Assembly (NCBI GenBank): GCA_014529385.2 | Contig: CM043960.1 | Span: 74,375,410 to 74,439,409, forward strand | Origin: Adiantum capillus-veneris | Lineage: Eukaryota > Streptophyta > Polypodiopsida > Polypodiales > Pteridaceae | Direction: 5' to 3' | Length of the DNA: 64,000 nucleotides | Shown here: positions 23,100-33,929 of the stretch, piece by piece | Layout of the letters: every line of letters starts with the position of its first letter | How positions within the stretch are numbered: the first letter of the stretch is position 1 | Translations under genes and position numbers: made by a program | Notes under the pieces: model-generated | Seen by the model: only the letters and a program-made list of their open reading frames with translations | Told to the model about the DNA's origin: nothing | Database searches by the model: none

Positions 23100-25149
23100 T
23101 TTCTGTCAATTTTTTTACAAAACTTGACAATTTGATGACCTAGACATATTCAATACATTTAAAACAAGTCCTAAATTGAATTTGGTAAAGTTTTGTCGTG
23201 TCGGCATCACTTCGTGCTTTGTCGACTCTGAAACATCGATTTTTGTGACTAGATGGCATGTGGAGTTGGTTAGTCACTTTTGAAGCTATGGATTTGTCCG
23301 CTACATAGTCCTGATGCTACCCATCCAGTTTTGGCCCACTTGGAGTCAGTTTGACTTTATATGTCAAATTTGACGCTTTGTAGCTTTCGAGCTATTTTTT
23401 GCTTTTTGAGAGCTTGCCTTGACTGTTTTCATAAAACCATCCAGGTACATTGTGTATAGACCTAGTCTATAAGCTGTCTGTGGAGTCATTATCCAATTTT
23501 GGCATCTGGCAAAAACCTAGATTTTCTACTTGGAACCCCCCTTGACCCCTGCCGAATGGTCATCTGGTGATATAGAAGTGTTCTATTATATAGGGGCATG
23601 CTACAATTCAAGTCTCGTCCAATTTGGTTGAGCTCACAGGTCGCTATGGTCAATTTTGGGTCGTAGGACTTTGTGCACTGCTGGGTTTCTAGGGTTTTTT
23701 CTTGAGCTTAGACTTGCTACCCGGTCATATAGAATTGATCATTGATAAGCTTAGAACTTACCCCTCATGTCTCGTGTGAAACGGCGCTGTAAAAGGGCAA
23801 CTATGGACTCCGAAAATCAAGCACAAAGAAGGAGGTCGAGAGCTCTCTTCTCCAAGAGTGACTAATGGAAATGAGGTGATTTTTGGCTACCTTGGATATC
23901 TATACTCGGACTTCCCAAACTATTTTTTCCCAAATTCCCCTGTTAGTCCTACTAAGCCGTGAAATCTATGTTAGACTCCAAAATTTCTTCAATCGGATTC
24001 TGGTAGCTCATTCTGCAAGAATTTGCGAAAGTATGCCTTGACAGCCTAATTTAGGCTTCCCGCTTCCAACTGTCGATTTGATTGAAATTTTTTGAGCATG
24101 TCCGTCTTGTCCTTCTGATCATCAGCGTATCTTTAGTTTCTCCATCTGAGCTCATTTGCTATTTATTATTAATTTTTGACCTATTTATTAAAAAATAACA
24201 AAATCCGCTAAAAAAACAAAGTGAAAAATCAACAATTAGAAAAATACATTGAGAAACACTGCTTTATTGTTTTTTGGTAGATTTCTCCATTTTTAAGTCC
24301 CAATATCAAAAAAATTGATGAAAATAACCAAAAAAGACCATTTTTGACGATTTTCTGATAGTATATACACTATTTACACTCATCATGGAGATGTTATTCG
24401 TTAAATTTCTCCTGTTGATGACTTATTAAGAGCATTATTAGGTAATTTTACAAAAAATCACACGTTAACATCAAACTTTTTCCTCCCTCTTCAAACATTG
24501 CTCTTAATTACTTAGTTCCCTTCCACCCCTCTTAGATGGCGTACTCCGTGACGACTGTGTGCATGGTTTGAACAATCGTGTCTATGCATAGCCTTGATTG
24601 GATCTACCATGCTTTGAAGATCAATGCAGCTCAAGCCATGATGATGTGTAAGAGTTGGGTCTTGAGTAATTAACTCAAGGGTTTCTGAGGTCGAGGTTTT
24701 CTTTTGTTGTCTCCCAAAGAGCAAATCTTGTAGCTTGTGTGCTCTTTGCTTTATTGTATTGTCAGGGTGCTTTGGCCCGCTGATTTCCTGAGTTGTTAGT
24801 ATCAATAATGATCATTGTCGAGCTTTTACCTGCCATTGATATCTTGGTTTTCTTTGGTCAGAATGTTGTGGTTGAGTCTTTTGAGACTTAACCCTCCACT
24901 ACTTCATCGGTTTTACAGTTTGCGGAGAAGATAAGTGCTCCTTTTTCCTCCAAATCCATCTTGTTTTAAGTTCTCTGCTCGGAGATGCTCCTCTTTGTGT
25001 TTTGAACCTTGAAACCTTCTTTGGTACAGTAGATGATATTTTGGGAACCCATCCTTAAGTTGTGCTTTTGGTACCCAAATTTGCTTGACTCCTTACATGC
25101 TACTTGTAGCATTTGCTTGTTTATAGGATGGAAAAGATTGATTGTTGCA

Positions 25150-25308
25150 TGGTTTGTTCTACTAGTAATCTCTTTTCCATTCTTCTTTGCTTGGTGAAAT
25201 TGGAACAATGAGTTGTCCGCCTTTAGGTGATAGCTTGAGTTTACTGGTATCCCAATCTGGTACTGCCTTGTACGTCCGCATCCATGAGATTCCAAGAATC
25301 ATCGTTTC
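25150..25308 (-). pseudogene. Element G protease, C-terminal part (left of insertion E)
   Basis: On minus this reads I-L-G-I-S-W-M-R-T-Y-K-A-V-P-D-W-D, the conserved C-terminal block of Gypsy proteases. It continues the N-terminal part at 31074-31284, from which it is separated by element E. Stops follow within 50 codons. Confidence 0.75.
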
Positions 25309-25312
25309 ACGT

Positions 25313-26254
25313 TGTCATGAGTTTTTTGGAGCAAGGGATTGCGCATATGTACATAACCATGCATGGTGCATCAAATAAAGGATTGCCCATTTTCCAGAGC
25401 CAGGTGGTTACGTGGGGCCCACATGTGTACATGTAGGACTGCATGTACATAGTGCATCGATTTTCACTATTACCAGTACCACTGTGTTTTTTCTACAATA
25501 AGGAGGAGTTGGTAGCGCGTAAAACTTCTCGAGGAAGCTATCCGCGGGCCGACGACATGAGGTAAGCAGGTGCGTCAGATGGCATCGAGTGGCGTCAGGA
25601 GGTTGAACGGGGTCAATACTTGCACGCGGAGAAGTATGGACACGACGTGGGTGTTTTCTTGTGATACTTATGCAGAAAGGTCATCATGAGTACCACTTTT
25701 TGGGGCCACTTCACGTGGTTGCGGGATGCATTATTTGGAAAAACTGAGTGCCAGGTGTGCGGATGATGCAAAAAGGTGACAACTATGCACTGCGAGGTCA
25801 ATTTTTGGCCTGTTCGGGGTCCGTTTGAGGTCATCTAAAAGGCCACGGGTGCCCAACTAATAAAGCTAAGTGTGGGAACTGAAACAACAGAGAGAAGACC
25901 AGAAAAAATGTAGAGAAGAGAGGAGGAACAGCCGCAGGTGTGTTTTTTCTCATTTTGGAGCTTGTTTTGGCCGTAAACTGCTCATCCGAGGTCGGATTTG
26001 AGCACTTTGACATTGTAGACTGGGGTTTTGGGCCGTTCCGGACGCGATGGCGCTGTCCATTTTGCCAAATTCCTCACTCTTTTTCTGCTGTTTTTCTGTG
26101 TAAGTTTCTCCTATGAGCGAAGTTTCTGCTCCAGTTGGTGATTGTATCTGGTATCTTTCACCCATATTTTGTGAGCTGTTTGCCCCATTGGTGTTGGCCC
26201 AAGCTCATTTGTATCTAAACATAAAAAATTCTCCTCTTTTGAGCTGAGTTTTTT

Positions 26255-26288
<34 letters not shown>

Positions 26289-26468
26289 AGTGGGCAAGTG
26301 GATAGTCTCTCTCCTCTCACTCCAGAGGTGTGTTCCCTGTCTCGGCCAGGTGTGTTGTGTAAGCCGAGTGGTGCCCCATAGTGTGTGTGTGTGTGTGTGT
26401 GTGTATCTTTCCAAGAGTGTGTGTCGGGTTGTTATAGAGGCGCTGTGTGTGTTTTCATCCCGCTCACA
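25313..26468 (+). repeat. Element E 5' LTR
   Basis: 1156 bp, nearly identical to 29878-31073 apart from GT-tract length and scattered changes. The end is fixed by the loss of similarity after CGCTCACA and by the adjoining primer-site-like TTTTGGCGCC. Confidence 0.9.
26257..26286. repeat. (GT)n microsatellite in element E 5' LTR
   Basis: About 15 units; the 3' LTR copy (30822-30884) has about 31, so the tract has changed since insertion. A second GT tract is at 26381-26404 (3' partner 30982-31008). Confidence 0.95.
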
Positions 26469-26473
26469 TTCTT

Positions 26474-26487
26474 TTGGCGCCCCCACG
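26474..26487 (+). other. Element E primer binding site candidate
   Basis: TTGGCGCCCCCACG lies six bases inside the LTR end. A TGGCGCC start is common in plant Gypsy primer sites; the exact tRNA is not assigned. Confidence 0.55.
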
Positions 26488-27190
26488 GAGGATCTTCTTC
26501 GAGTACCTTCTGCTTCGAGCTTCGAGCTTCGGGATTACAAGTTGCAGGTTGTAGATTACATGTTAGAGGTTACAGGTTATAGGGATAGGGACAGGTACAG
26601 GTGATTCACACAAGTACAGGTAGCTAGAGTACAGTGATATACTAGCAGTGATGTCACTTGCAGTTGTTGTGGGTATGCATCACTTGGCGCCTATTTGAGC
26701 GCATTGTCTGTTGGATTGTACGTTACTTGTGGAAACTGCCATTGTACGCATTTGTGGAGCCATACTTGGTTGTATTTGGCAGTCCCAACCATTTCTGAGA
26801 CTTGGTCTGGAAGATAGTCATTTGTGAGACTTGACTATATGCGATTTGTATTAGCCTTCGTGTGAGGGTCGATAGCGTGAGGTTTTTATTGAGTTGGGGG
26901 ATTCTCAAATGTGGAGATCCTTTCGGTGATACAGGTAGCTGGAGCACCCTTTTTGTCACCTCGCCATAGGCTATGTACTAGTGAGTCCTACTCGATGCTC
27001 GGAATCTATTGTTGACAATTTATGCATACATAGAAAATCTATATTTTGGGTTCCTACTGCTCTACTTCTGGGGAAACTCTGTCGAAATTTTCCCAAGTTA
27101 TGATGGCTGGTTTTTTGGTATTTTGAGCCATTTATGCTGTTATGCTGCTGAAATTTTGGCAAAATCAGAGGATAAGACAGGTGTGCTTTC
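26488..27190 (+). other. Element E leader, partly shared with the Copia element
   Basis: No gene is seen. The part 26862-26950 is similar to 40194-40289 in the Copia leader, and 27070-27091 (GGGGAAACTCTGTCGAAATT) to 40601-40622. Confidence 0.6.
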
Positions 27191-27433
27191 TTGGGAGCTT
27201 CATGGTTGGCTTTAATGGATGATCAAAATGGACCTCAATTCACTCCATTTCATTTAACTCAGAGAATCCAGATAAATGTTCATGTGTCCAGGAAGATTTT
27301 TTTCCAGCAACGCATAGTCTTTATGTTCGGGCCAAGAAGATTACGAGAGATCCTGGAATGTCCTTTGCCTGTTGTAATTCCGATGATCAACTATGAAAAC
27401 TCATTTGATGTGCATGTGTTTGTCCTTATCTAA
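27191..27433 (+). CDS. Conserved leader ORF of element E (module also in element D)
   Basis: This 80-residue ORF lies between the primer site and gag. Its C-terminal 65 residues align without gaps to a minus-strand frame in the D LTR (62657-62854): 29 of 51 residues are identical by hand count, including F-Q-Q-R-I-V-F, F-G-P and R-L-x-E-I-L. The last 49 align to a second D frame (62428-62640) with about 20 identities and the same stop position after F-V-L. Most changes between conserved residues are at third codon positions, so it looks protein-coding or recently so. I do not recognise the family. No signal peptide is seen; the composition is hydrophobic/beta-like. Confidence 0.5.
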   Translation: MGASWLALMDDQNGPQFTPFHLTQRIQINVHVSRKIFFQQRIVFMFGPRRLREILECPLPVVIPMINYENSFDVHVFVLI

Positions 27434-27534
27434 AGCTGAGCTCCATTGAAGTTTCTAGGGATTGGGTAGTGAAAAGTTTTGGGTTCTTGCACGTGTGTTC
27501 GAAGGGGTTCTCAAAGCATCATAATTTGGGTAGC

Positions 27535-28990
27535 CATGGATTTCTCTTATCCCGAGTTTCATGGAAGAAGTGATGAAGATGTGGAAGATTTTTTGGAAAA
27601 GATGGAGGTTGCCTGCATTAGCAACCAGATTCATGACCCTACGCAAATGTTACGCCTTCTCCAAATTTTTTTGAAGAGTGATGCACGAGTTTGGTCTAAA
27701 GCATTTGAAGAGGAGTTGCGTGTGGCTGATCCACCTGTAAGGTTGAGTTGGTACAATCTACGACATGGGTTGGAAGTGGAGTTTGTTAAGATAGAAGATC
27801 CTGACAAGGTGTGGCAAGAAGTACAGGCTTTGGTACAAAAGGAAGGTGAGCCAGTAGATGCGTACATACGTAAGTTTTCATTGGCATGGGAGAGAATGCG
27901 CAAGGCTTTAGCACCACAGGTACCCCCGCCTGACATGATGAAGAAGGACAGGTTCTTGGCTGGTCTTTGGGAGAATATACGTTGGAGAGTGGAGCTAAAG
28001 AAGCCTAGGACATATGAGGATGCACTAGAGGTAGCAAGAAACAAAGAGTGGAAGTTGAGGAAAATGAGCCAGTTAGGGATGGAGTCTTTGCCAATGAGGT
28101 CTGAATTTCAGCCTATAGAGTCTTTACAAGGGCGCATGTCACGGGTTCATCATGAACCAGTAGTTACTACTCAGGTTATGCCAGCAGTGGTCACTACAGC
28201 AGTGCAAGATGATGGGCTAAGGTAAGACATGAGGAAAATGGTAGATTTGATGAAGAATCTCAGCCTAAACATGCTAGGTCAAGTGGGAAATAATCGAGGT
28301 CGAGGGAGGTTTGCAAATCAGCCAGGAGGTGAAGAAAGGCCTAGGAATGGTGTTGGACAAAGCAATGGTAGGTTTTGGAGGCAGACGCCCACATGTTACA
28401 ATTGTGGAGAGTTGGGTCACATCAGCCCGCAATGTGATAAGCCACCAAGGAGGGGGGGAGACATGTATCCATTGCCAAGACAGGTGCTAACTAGGTCAAA
28501 TGATTATGGCATCGAAATTAAGGGAGATGAAGGAACCAGTGGACTGACCCAGGAGGAAAAGGGAAAGACAAACGTGCTAAGTGTAGTCACTTTGGAGAAG
28601 GCATCAAAGCTAGAGGATACATTAGTGATGCCTATTGGGAAGAGGACCACAGAGGATAAGGAAGGAAGAAGTGCCCCAGGTCCTAGTAAGAAGAAAGGAA
28701 AGAGCCATGAAGGCGAGGATGTCAAGGCCAAGAGGAAAAGGAGAGCTCGTCGAAAGTTTCATGTTTCAGATTTTCCACTAGGGGATGGGCAATTAAGCTA
28801 TGACTTGAAGGAGGATCTGACGAGCAGGAAGGCAGATGTTACTTTTGGGCAGCTTATAGAGATGGTGCCTAAGCTAAAGCGACAGTGGAAGAGGATGGTT
28901 AACCCAATGGAGAAAGAGCCAGAGAGAGGTTCAGTAAAGGTGTTGGCAATGGATGAGCTACCAGACATTTGTCCAATAGTAGATGTGTAG
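27535..28990 (+). pseudogene. Element E Gag with zinc knuckle (one in-frame stop)
   Basis: Starting at ATG 27535 (M-D-F-S-Y-P-E-F-H-G), it shows the Gypsy Gag features W-x-x-L-R-H-G-L-E-V-E-F and R-F-L-A-G-L. TAA at 28223-28225 interrupts it, and the same frame resumes with a Gly/Arg-rich segment. A classic knuckle C-Y-N-C-G-E-L-G-H-I-S-P-Q-C follows near 28395-28437, then a Lys/Arg-rich linker. The frame ends at TAG 28988-28990. Gag would form the particle and bind RNA. An upstream start at 27479 is in frame, but the Gag homology starts at 27535. Confidence 0.83.
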
Positions 28991-29824
28991 CATAAAAGGA
29001 AAAATTTGGGACAAGGTTATGTGGATGGCGGAGCCCAAATATGCGTCATAACACACTCATGCGTTGAGAAGATGGGTCTCATAGTGGCTGGGGTGTCAGG
29101 TTTTCGGATCAGATTGGCAAACCATCAAAAAGTAAAATGCTTGGGTGTTGTAAAGAGCTTAGAAGTGGAGGCATATGATGCAAAGGAAGTGGTTGATTTT
29201 CATGTGATGCCAGCAGGGTTGGGAGCATATCCTATTATACTGGGCAGACCATGGTTACGTGCAGTGGGAGCTGTTCAAGATTGGCGACATGGTATGATTA
29301 GCCTCTATGGAAAGACAGGTACCAAGAATCTTTATAATATGGACACAAGAAAACGATTAGAGGAGCTTTATGAAGATGAGGATGAGTCTAGTGATGAAGA
29401 CTCTTCCACGGTGACAGATGAGGACAGTGATAGCACTACCAGCAGTGATGAGGATGCTGATGTTTCATTTCTTTTTATGGACAAAGAAATCCAGGAGGAT
29501 GGTTTAGTTGCATTTGCGAATGAGGATGAAAGTGAAGGGCCTTATGAAGTGATTGAAGGGCTGATGCAAACCAAGGTTGAGTTTTCAAAGAAGCAGGAAT
29601 TGATGACACAAATGATCAGTGGAGACCTCTCAGCTATGGAGAAGGAGATATATTTGCACATGCAAGTCTATGCCAAAGTAATTGATGATTTTCTTGATGG
29701 GAGGTTGATAAATGGCATCTCTACAGGTTTTCCTTGGGAACCAGGTGAAAGTTTGATTAAGCTTTTGATGCAAGGAATGCCAAGTGTTTTTGTGTGGGAT
29801 CCAGGTGGAATGAGCATCTACTAG
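28991..29824 (+). CDS. Element E protease with acidic tail
   Basis: The frame continues directly after the TAG at 28990. The protease has Y-V-D-G-G-A-Q-I-C-V-I at the active site and I-I-L-G-R-P-W-L near the end, like element B's protease. An acidic Asp/Glu/Ser stretch (about 29370-29470) follows. The last residues (S-V-F-V-W-D-P-G-G-M) correspond to the segment just before RT in related elements, and then the frame stops at 29822. The absence of RT is therefore a clean end and not the result of decay. First Met is at 29006. Confidence 0.82.
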   Translation, partial: HKRKNLGQGYVDGGAQICVITHSCVEKMGLIVAGVSGFRIRLANHQKVKCLGVVKSLEVEAYDAKEVVDFHVMPAGLGAYPIILGRPWLRAVGAVQDWRHGMISLYGKTGTKNLYNMDTRKRLEELYEDEDESSDEDSSTVTDEDSDSTTSSDEDADVSFLFMDKEIQEDGLVAFANEDESEGPYEVIEGLMQTKVEFSKKQELMTQMISGDLSAMEKEIYLHMQVYAKVIDDFLDGRLINGISTGFPWEPGESLIKLLMQGMPSVFVWDPGGMSIY

Positions 29825-29856
29825 TGTTGCTGCTGCTGAGCATGAATGCTCTAGCA

Positions 29857-29877
29857 GGCTAGGGGGTGGGCAAATTA
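29857..29877 (+). other. Element E polypurine tract
   Basis: A G-rich tract (GGCTAGGGGGTGGG) lies just before the TGTCA of the 3' LTR. Confidence 0.7.
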
Positions 29878-30819
29878 TGTCAGGAGTTTTTTGGAGCAAG
29901 GGATTGCGCATATGTACATACCCATGCATGCTGCATCAAATAAAGGATTGCCCATTTTCCAGAGCCAGGTGGTTACGTGGGGCCCACATGTGTACAGGTA
30001 GGACAGGATGTACATAGTGCATCGATTTTCACTATTACCAGTACCACTGTGTTTTATCTACAATAAGGAGGAGTTGGTGGTGCGTAAAACTTCTCGAGGA
30101 AGCTATCCGCGGGCCGACGACATGAGGTAAGCACGTGCGTCAGATGGCATCGAGTGGCGTTAGGAGGTCGAACGGGGTCAATACTTGCACGCGGAGAAGT
30201 ATGGACACGACGTGGGTGTTTTCTTGTGATACTTATGCAGAAAGGTCATCATGAGTACCAATTTTTGGGGCCACTTCATGTGGTTGCGGGATGCATTATT
30301 TGGAAAAACTGAGTGCCAGGTGTGCGGATGATGCAAAAAGGTGACAACTATGCACTGCGAGGTCAGTTTTTGGCCTGTTCGGGGTCCGTTTGAGGTTAAC
30401 TAAATAGCCACGGGTGCCCAACTAATAAAGCTAAGTGTGGGAACTGAAAAAACAGAGAGAAGATAAGAAAAAACATGGAGAAGAGAGGAGGAACAGCCGC
30501 AGGTGTGTTTTTGCTCATTTTGGAGCCTGTTTTGGCCGTAAACTGCTCATCCGAGGTCGGATTTGAGCACTTTGACATTGTAGACTGGGGTTTTGGGCCG
30601 TTCCGGACGCGATGGCGCTGTCCATTTTGCCAAATTCCTCACTCTTTTTCTGCTGTTTTTCTGTGTAATTTTCTCCTATGAGCGAAGTTTCTGCTCTAGT
30701 TAGTGATTGTATCTGGTATCTTTTACCCATATTTTGTGAGCTGTTTGCCCCATTGGTGTTGGCCCAAGCTCATTTGTATCTAAACATCAAAAATTCTCCT
30801 CTTTTGAGCTGAGTTTTCT

Positions 30820-30889
<70 letters not shown>

Positions 30890-31073
30890 AGTGGGCAAGT
30901 GGATAGTCTCTCTCCTCTCACTCCAGAGGTGTATTCCCTGTCTCGGCCGGGTGTGTTGTGTAAGCCGAGTGGTGCCCCATAGTGTGTGTGTGTGTGTGTG
31001 TGTGTGTGTATCTTCTCAAGAGTGTGTGTCGGGTCGTTATAGAGGCGCTGTGTGTGTTTTCATCCCGCTCACA
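29878..31073 (+). repeat. Element E 3' LTR
   Basis: 1196 bp, TGTCAGGAG to CTCACA. It is longer than the 5' copy, mainly because of the expanded GT tract (30822-30884). Confidence 0.9.
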
Positions 31074-31284
31074 ACGTGTTCATCTGGTAAGCATACAAAC
31101 TGATGAGGGATGAACATCCATGTACTATCACATTTAAGTTGACTACTCCCAATTTTGGTGTTGGGTTCTCATTACATCCTTTAATAGTCGATATTCCTGT
31201 TGTCAAAGACTGACTCGTTGCTTTCTTGTACATGGAATAGCTGACTGCATTTACTCGAGCTCTTGTATCGACCACCCAATGCAT
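31074..31284 (-). pseudogene. Element G protease, N-terminal part (right of insertion E)
   Basis: On minus it reads W-V-V-D-T-R-A-R-V-N-A-V-S, a retropepsin active-site region in which Gly of D-T-G is Arg. The phrase L-P-D-E-H-V spans the E insertion point in another frame and is continued at 25308. The sequence right of 31340 belongs to element F, so a junction between two elements lies at about 31340-31354. Confidence 0.72.
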
Positions 31285-31353
31285 TTGTTATTCCATCTAA
31301 CCATTCATCATCTGTTGATACTCCATCTTTCTGTAATTCCCATAGTCGGTCAT

Positions 31354-31545
31354 CTAGATCTTCCTGGCAAATGTCTCATTATAAGTGTATGGCCTTTGTC
31401 TTCTTGGTTTCGCATCATCTCTCATAGGTATGGCATATTGATAGATTTCTGGATCAACACCCTTGAGATCCTTATAAGACCAAGAAAAGATATCTTGGTA
31501 TTCTTTTAGTAAGCTTAAAAAAATCTCTTCTTCTTCTTTTGTCAA
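31354..31545 (-). pseudogene. Element F RT, N-terminal fragment
   Basis: The phrases L-L-K-E-Y-Q-D-I-F-S-W-S-Y and the later R-P-Y-T-Y-N-E-T-F mark the start of a Gypsy RT. The next RT blocks are absent. Fragment H begins with nearly the same words (A-D-T-Y-N-E-T-F-V-K-K-I), so F and H are the same family. Confidence 0.78.
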
Positions 31546-31659
31546 GTCATTTGCAATGTAGGCAGGTCTAAGCTCTTCTCTTGGTTCAGCCAGATCTATC
31601 TCTTTTGTGTTTTCAGGTCCTTCGTAGGACTCGCCCTGTTTTTGTAGTTCCCTGACATG

Positions 31660-32633
31660 TTATTCGACTATGATTTTTCGGTCTTGGAGAGTATATTTTT
31701 TGTAATGGGATGGAACACTCATTACATCTTTACCTTCCTTCTCAGTGATTTCCATTTGAGTGGTATATATCTCCTTTACAGCTTTCTTCAACTCTTGATA
31801 CTTCTTTTTTCGTTCAACTCGTGTCATGGCTGAATCCTTGTCTTGGTATTTAGGTTTTGCTTGAGTTTCCTTTCTCGTTTTTCTCAATGTTTTTGATATT
31901 TCTTGCTTTTCATTTAAAGGATATCTACCAGTGATTTTGTCTTTGACACAATCATGTGCATCTATCTGCATCACAAATTGTGTTCTACTGGAGACTGATG
32001 GCATAGGTCTAGCTTTCAAGTTTCTCATGTATCTTTTTCTTCTATACCATTTCTGTCTTCTCGATTTCTGGTTTGGAAAGTCAAAAAACTTTTCCTCCCC
32101 TCCTTTCATGAGTATTTTAGCTCTCACATGTCCTTCTTTTGACCCGAATCATCTAAGGTAGCTGAATGTTCTTCTAACTCATTTGTTGCATCATAATAGA
32201 GGTCTGAAAAGACTTTTTGAGCCTTCATCAAGTCCTTGGATTCTTGAATTTTGTCTTTGATGTGAAGGATTGAAATCATTTGTATGGGAATTATGCCACA
32301 GCCGTCCTCATTGTAAAATTGAGTAGGCATAGACATATTTACACATACATCCATTGTTGCTAAAATTTGAGTCCAGTCAAATGGCTCAACCAAATGCTCT
32401 GGAAAGGGTTCAGATACATAGGCTTTGTCTCTGCAATCCCTTTCTAAGATACATTCTTCTCGTTTTAAGCTCCCGTTTTTTGAGGCTCCACACATCCAAA
32501 TAGGTGTGTCTTTGTTCAACCAAGATGGTAGCTTAGTTTCAGCCCAAGAGACTAAGTCAAATTCTTGTATGGGTGTTTTCATGACATCTCTATAAGTGTG
32601 ATCTTTTAGATTAACCCTTGTTATTGATCCCAC
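31660..32633 (-). pseudogene. Element F protease-RT linker
   Basis: Two overlapping frames (32124-32633 and 31660-32127) hold a charged, helix-rich linker, Lys/Arg/Glu-rich toward the RT. No catalytic motif is seen; position alone sets its role. A four-base overlap between the frames points to a single frameshift. Confidence 0.6.
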
Positions 32634-33051
32634 TTACTTCAAGTACATATAATTTTTCCCCCAATCCTGGATGAGTTGTACTTGTCGCATGAAAGGTCTT
32701 CCCAAGATGATTTCATAATTGAGTTTCCTTCCAAAGTCCACTATTGCAAAAGTGTGTTGATAATCAATCCCATAGGAATTAACTATCATCTTTTCAAGTA
32801 GTCCTAAGGGTCTTTCAATGTGTCCATCAGCCAATTGCAATTTCATTCAAGTTTTTCTAATGGTTGGTTGTCCTCATGATTCCCATACTGCTTTCGTTGG
32901 CTATGCATGTCCCACTATCTAGTATTTCCATGGTTTCTATATCATTATATCTCACCAGAAGGGTTGTGTTTCCTTCTTCCGCTTCATAGTATTCTCCAAC
33001 TTTGTTCATTAGGACGGATCCAATCTCTTTGTTATCCATTTCGTGTTTCAC
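32634..33051 (-). pseudogene. Element F protease
   Basis: The active-site region reads E-I-L-D-S-G-T-C-I-A-N (32857-33051), and the C-terminal block I-I-L-G-R-P-F-M-R-Q-V is at 32634-32846. The two halves are separated by stops. The stretch 33052-33929 is a broken Glu/Lys-rich linker (one ORF at 33395-33580). Confidence 0.77.
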
Positions 33052-33929
33052 TTTTCACAATTTTTTTGCAATTAGCCCTGTTATCCCCACCTTCTATAGA
33101 GTTTTATGTAGATTATTCCATAAATAACTCTAGGGTCTATTCCACTCTTTTTATTTGGGTGGTTTTACACACTGTGGATTCATCTTCGTTATCTCCCAAG
33201 TAAGAGGGTAGTGTTTTCAGAGTCATTGGTTTAGACATTCCTGAAGCTTCAGAACCGCAATACCCATACATGGATTGTACATCCATGTCCATATCAGGAG
33301 GTAGATCGTCTAACCAAACTTCCTCTATAGGAGCTGACTTCAGAGTTAGGCTCCCATCATTAATCTCTCTAACGTTTTCCCATAAGTGTCCTACCTAGTC
33401 TTCTTCTACGAATGGAATTCCATCTAAGGCATCTTTGCTGTCAGGCACTATGAGTTCTGGCTCTTTTGTTTCAAGGTGGGGCTCTACCACCACTTTGGAT
33501 TTCTCTTTACTGGTTCCTACCACAAGCTCCTCAGGTTTTGCCATACTCTCAAGCTTGGGTTTTTGTTTTTCCAGCATCACGAGTAATTCTTACCAGATTT
33601 TGATAAGCTTCAAGCTTAGCTGCTTTCATATCTGGAGAAGGATAGTTTTCCATTTATCTTCCATGTTTTGACCTGCTTTGAGTCTCGCTTGGTAAGCTTC
33701 CAAGGCTGTGTTGATTGGCTCAAAAAATTTGTCTACCAAAATTAATCCTCCAGATTTCACGGTGGTTTTTTCTATATCACTTCCAGTTTCTTTCACTTTT
33801 TCTTGGAATAGTTTATTGGCTTTCTCCTCAATTTCAGTCCTTTGTTTCTATTTTCTCATCTCATACATTTTGCTTCTGCTTCTCTTGGTCTTTTGAGAGA
33901 AAATTTTAGTATTCTCTGAATCAGAGGAG

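Larger units (their letters stand above)
22326..25149. other. AT-rich stretch with no recognised gene
   Basis: It holds three TAAATAATC-centred palindromes and sentence-like AT-rich DNA typical of LTRs or UTRs. A 97-residue minus ORF (24512-24805) could be the tail of element G but has no motif. It is probably the 3' region and LTR of element G. Confidence 0.5.
25313..31073 (+). mobile_element. Element E: non-autonomous Gypsy element with gag-protease only
   Basis: The 5' LTR is 25313-26468 and the 3' LTR 29878-31073; both start TGTCA and end CTCACA. ACGT lies on both sides (25309-25312, 31074-31077) as a target duplication. The internal part is 3.4 kb and encodes Gag, a zinc knuckle and protease, then stops just before RT. 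There is no RT, RNase H or integrase, so mobility would need a partner in trans. It interrupts the protease of element G. Confidence 0.9.

Noticed and set aside
24512-24805. 97-residue minus ORF
   Set aside because: Might be a tail of element G, but no recognisable domain; mentioned only as part of the AT-rich stretch.
26257-26604. Val-Cys repeat ORFs (also 30822-31103, 47015-47218)
   Set aside because: Translations of GT or CT microsatellites in LTRs.
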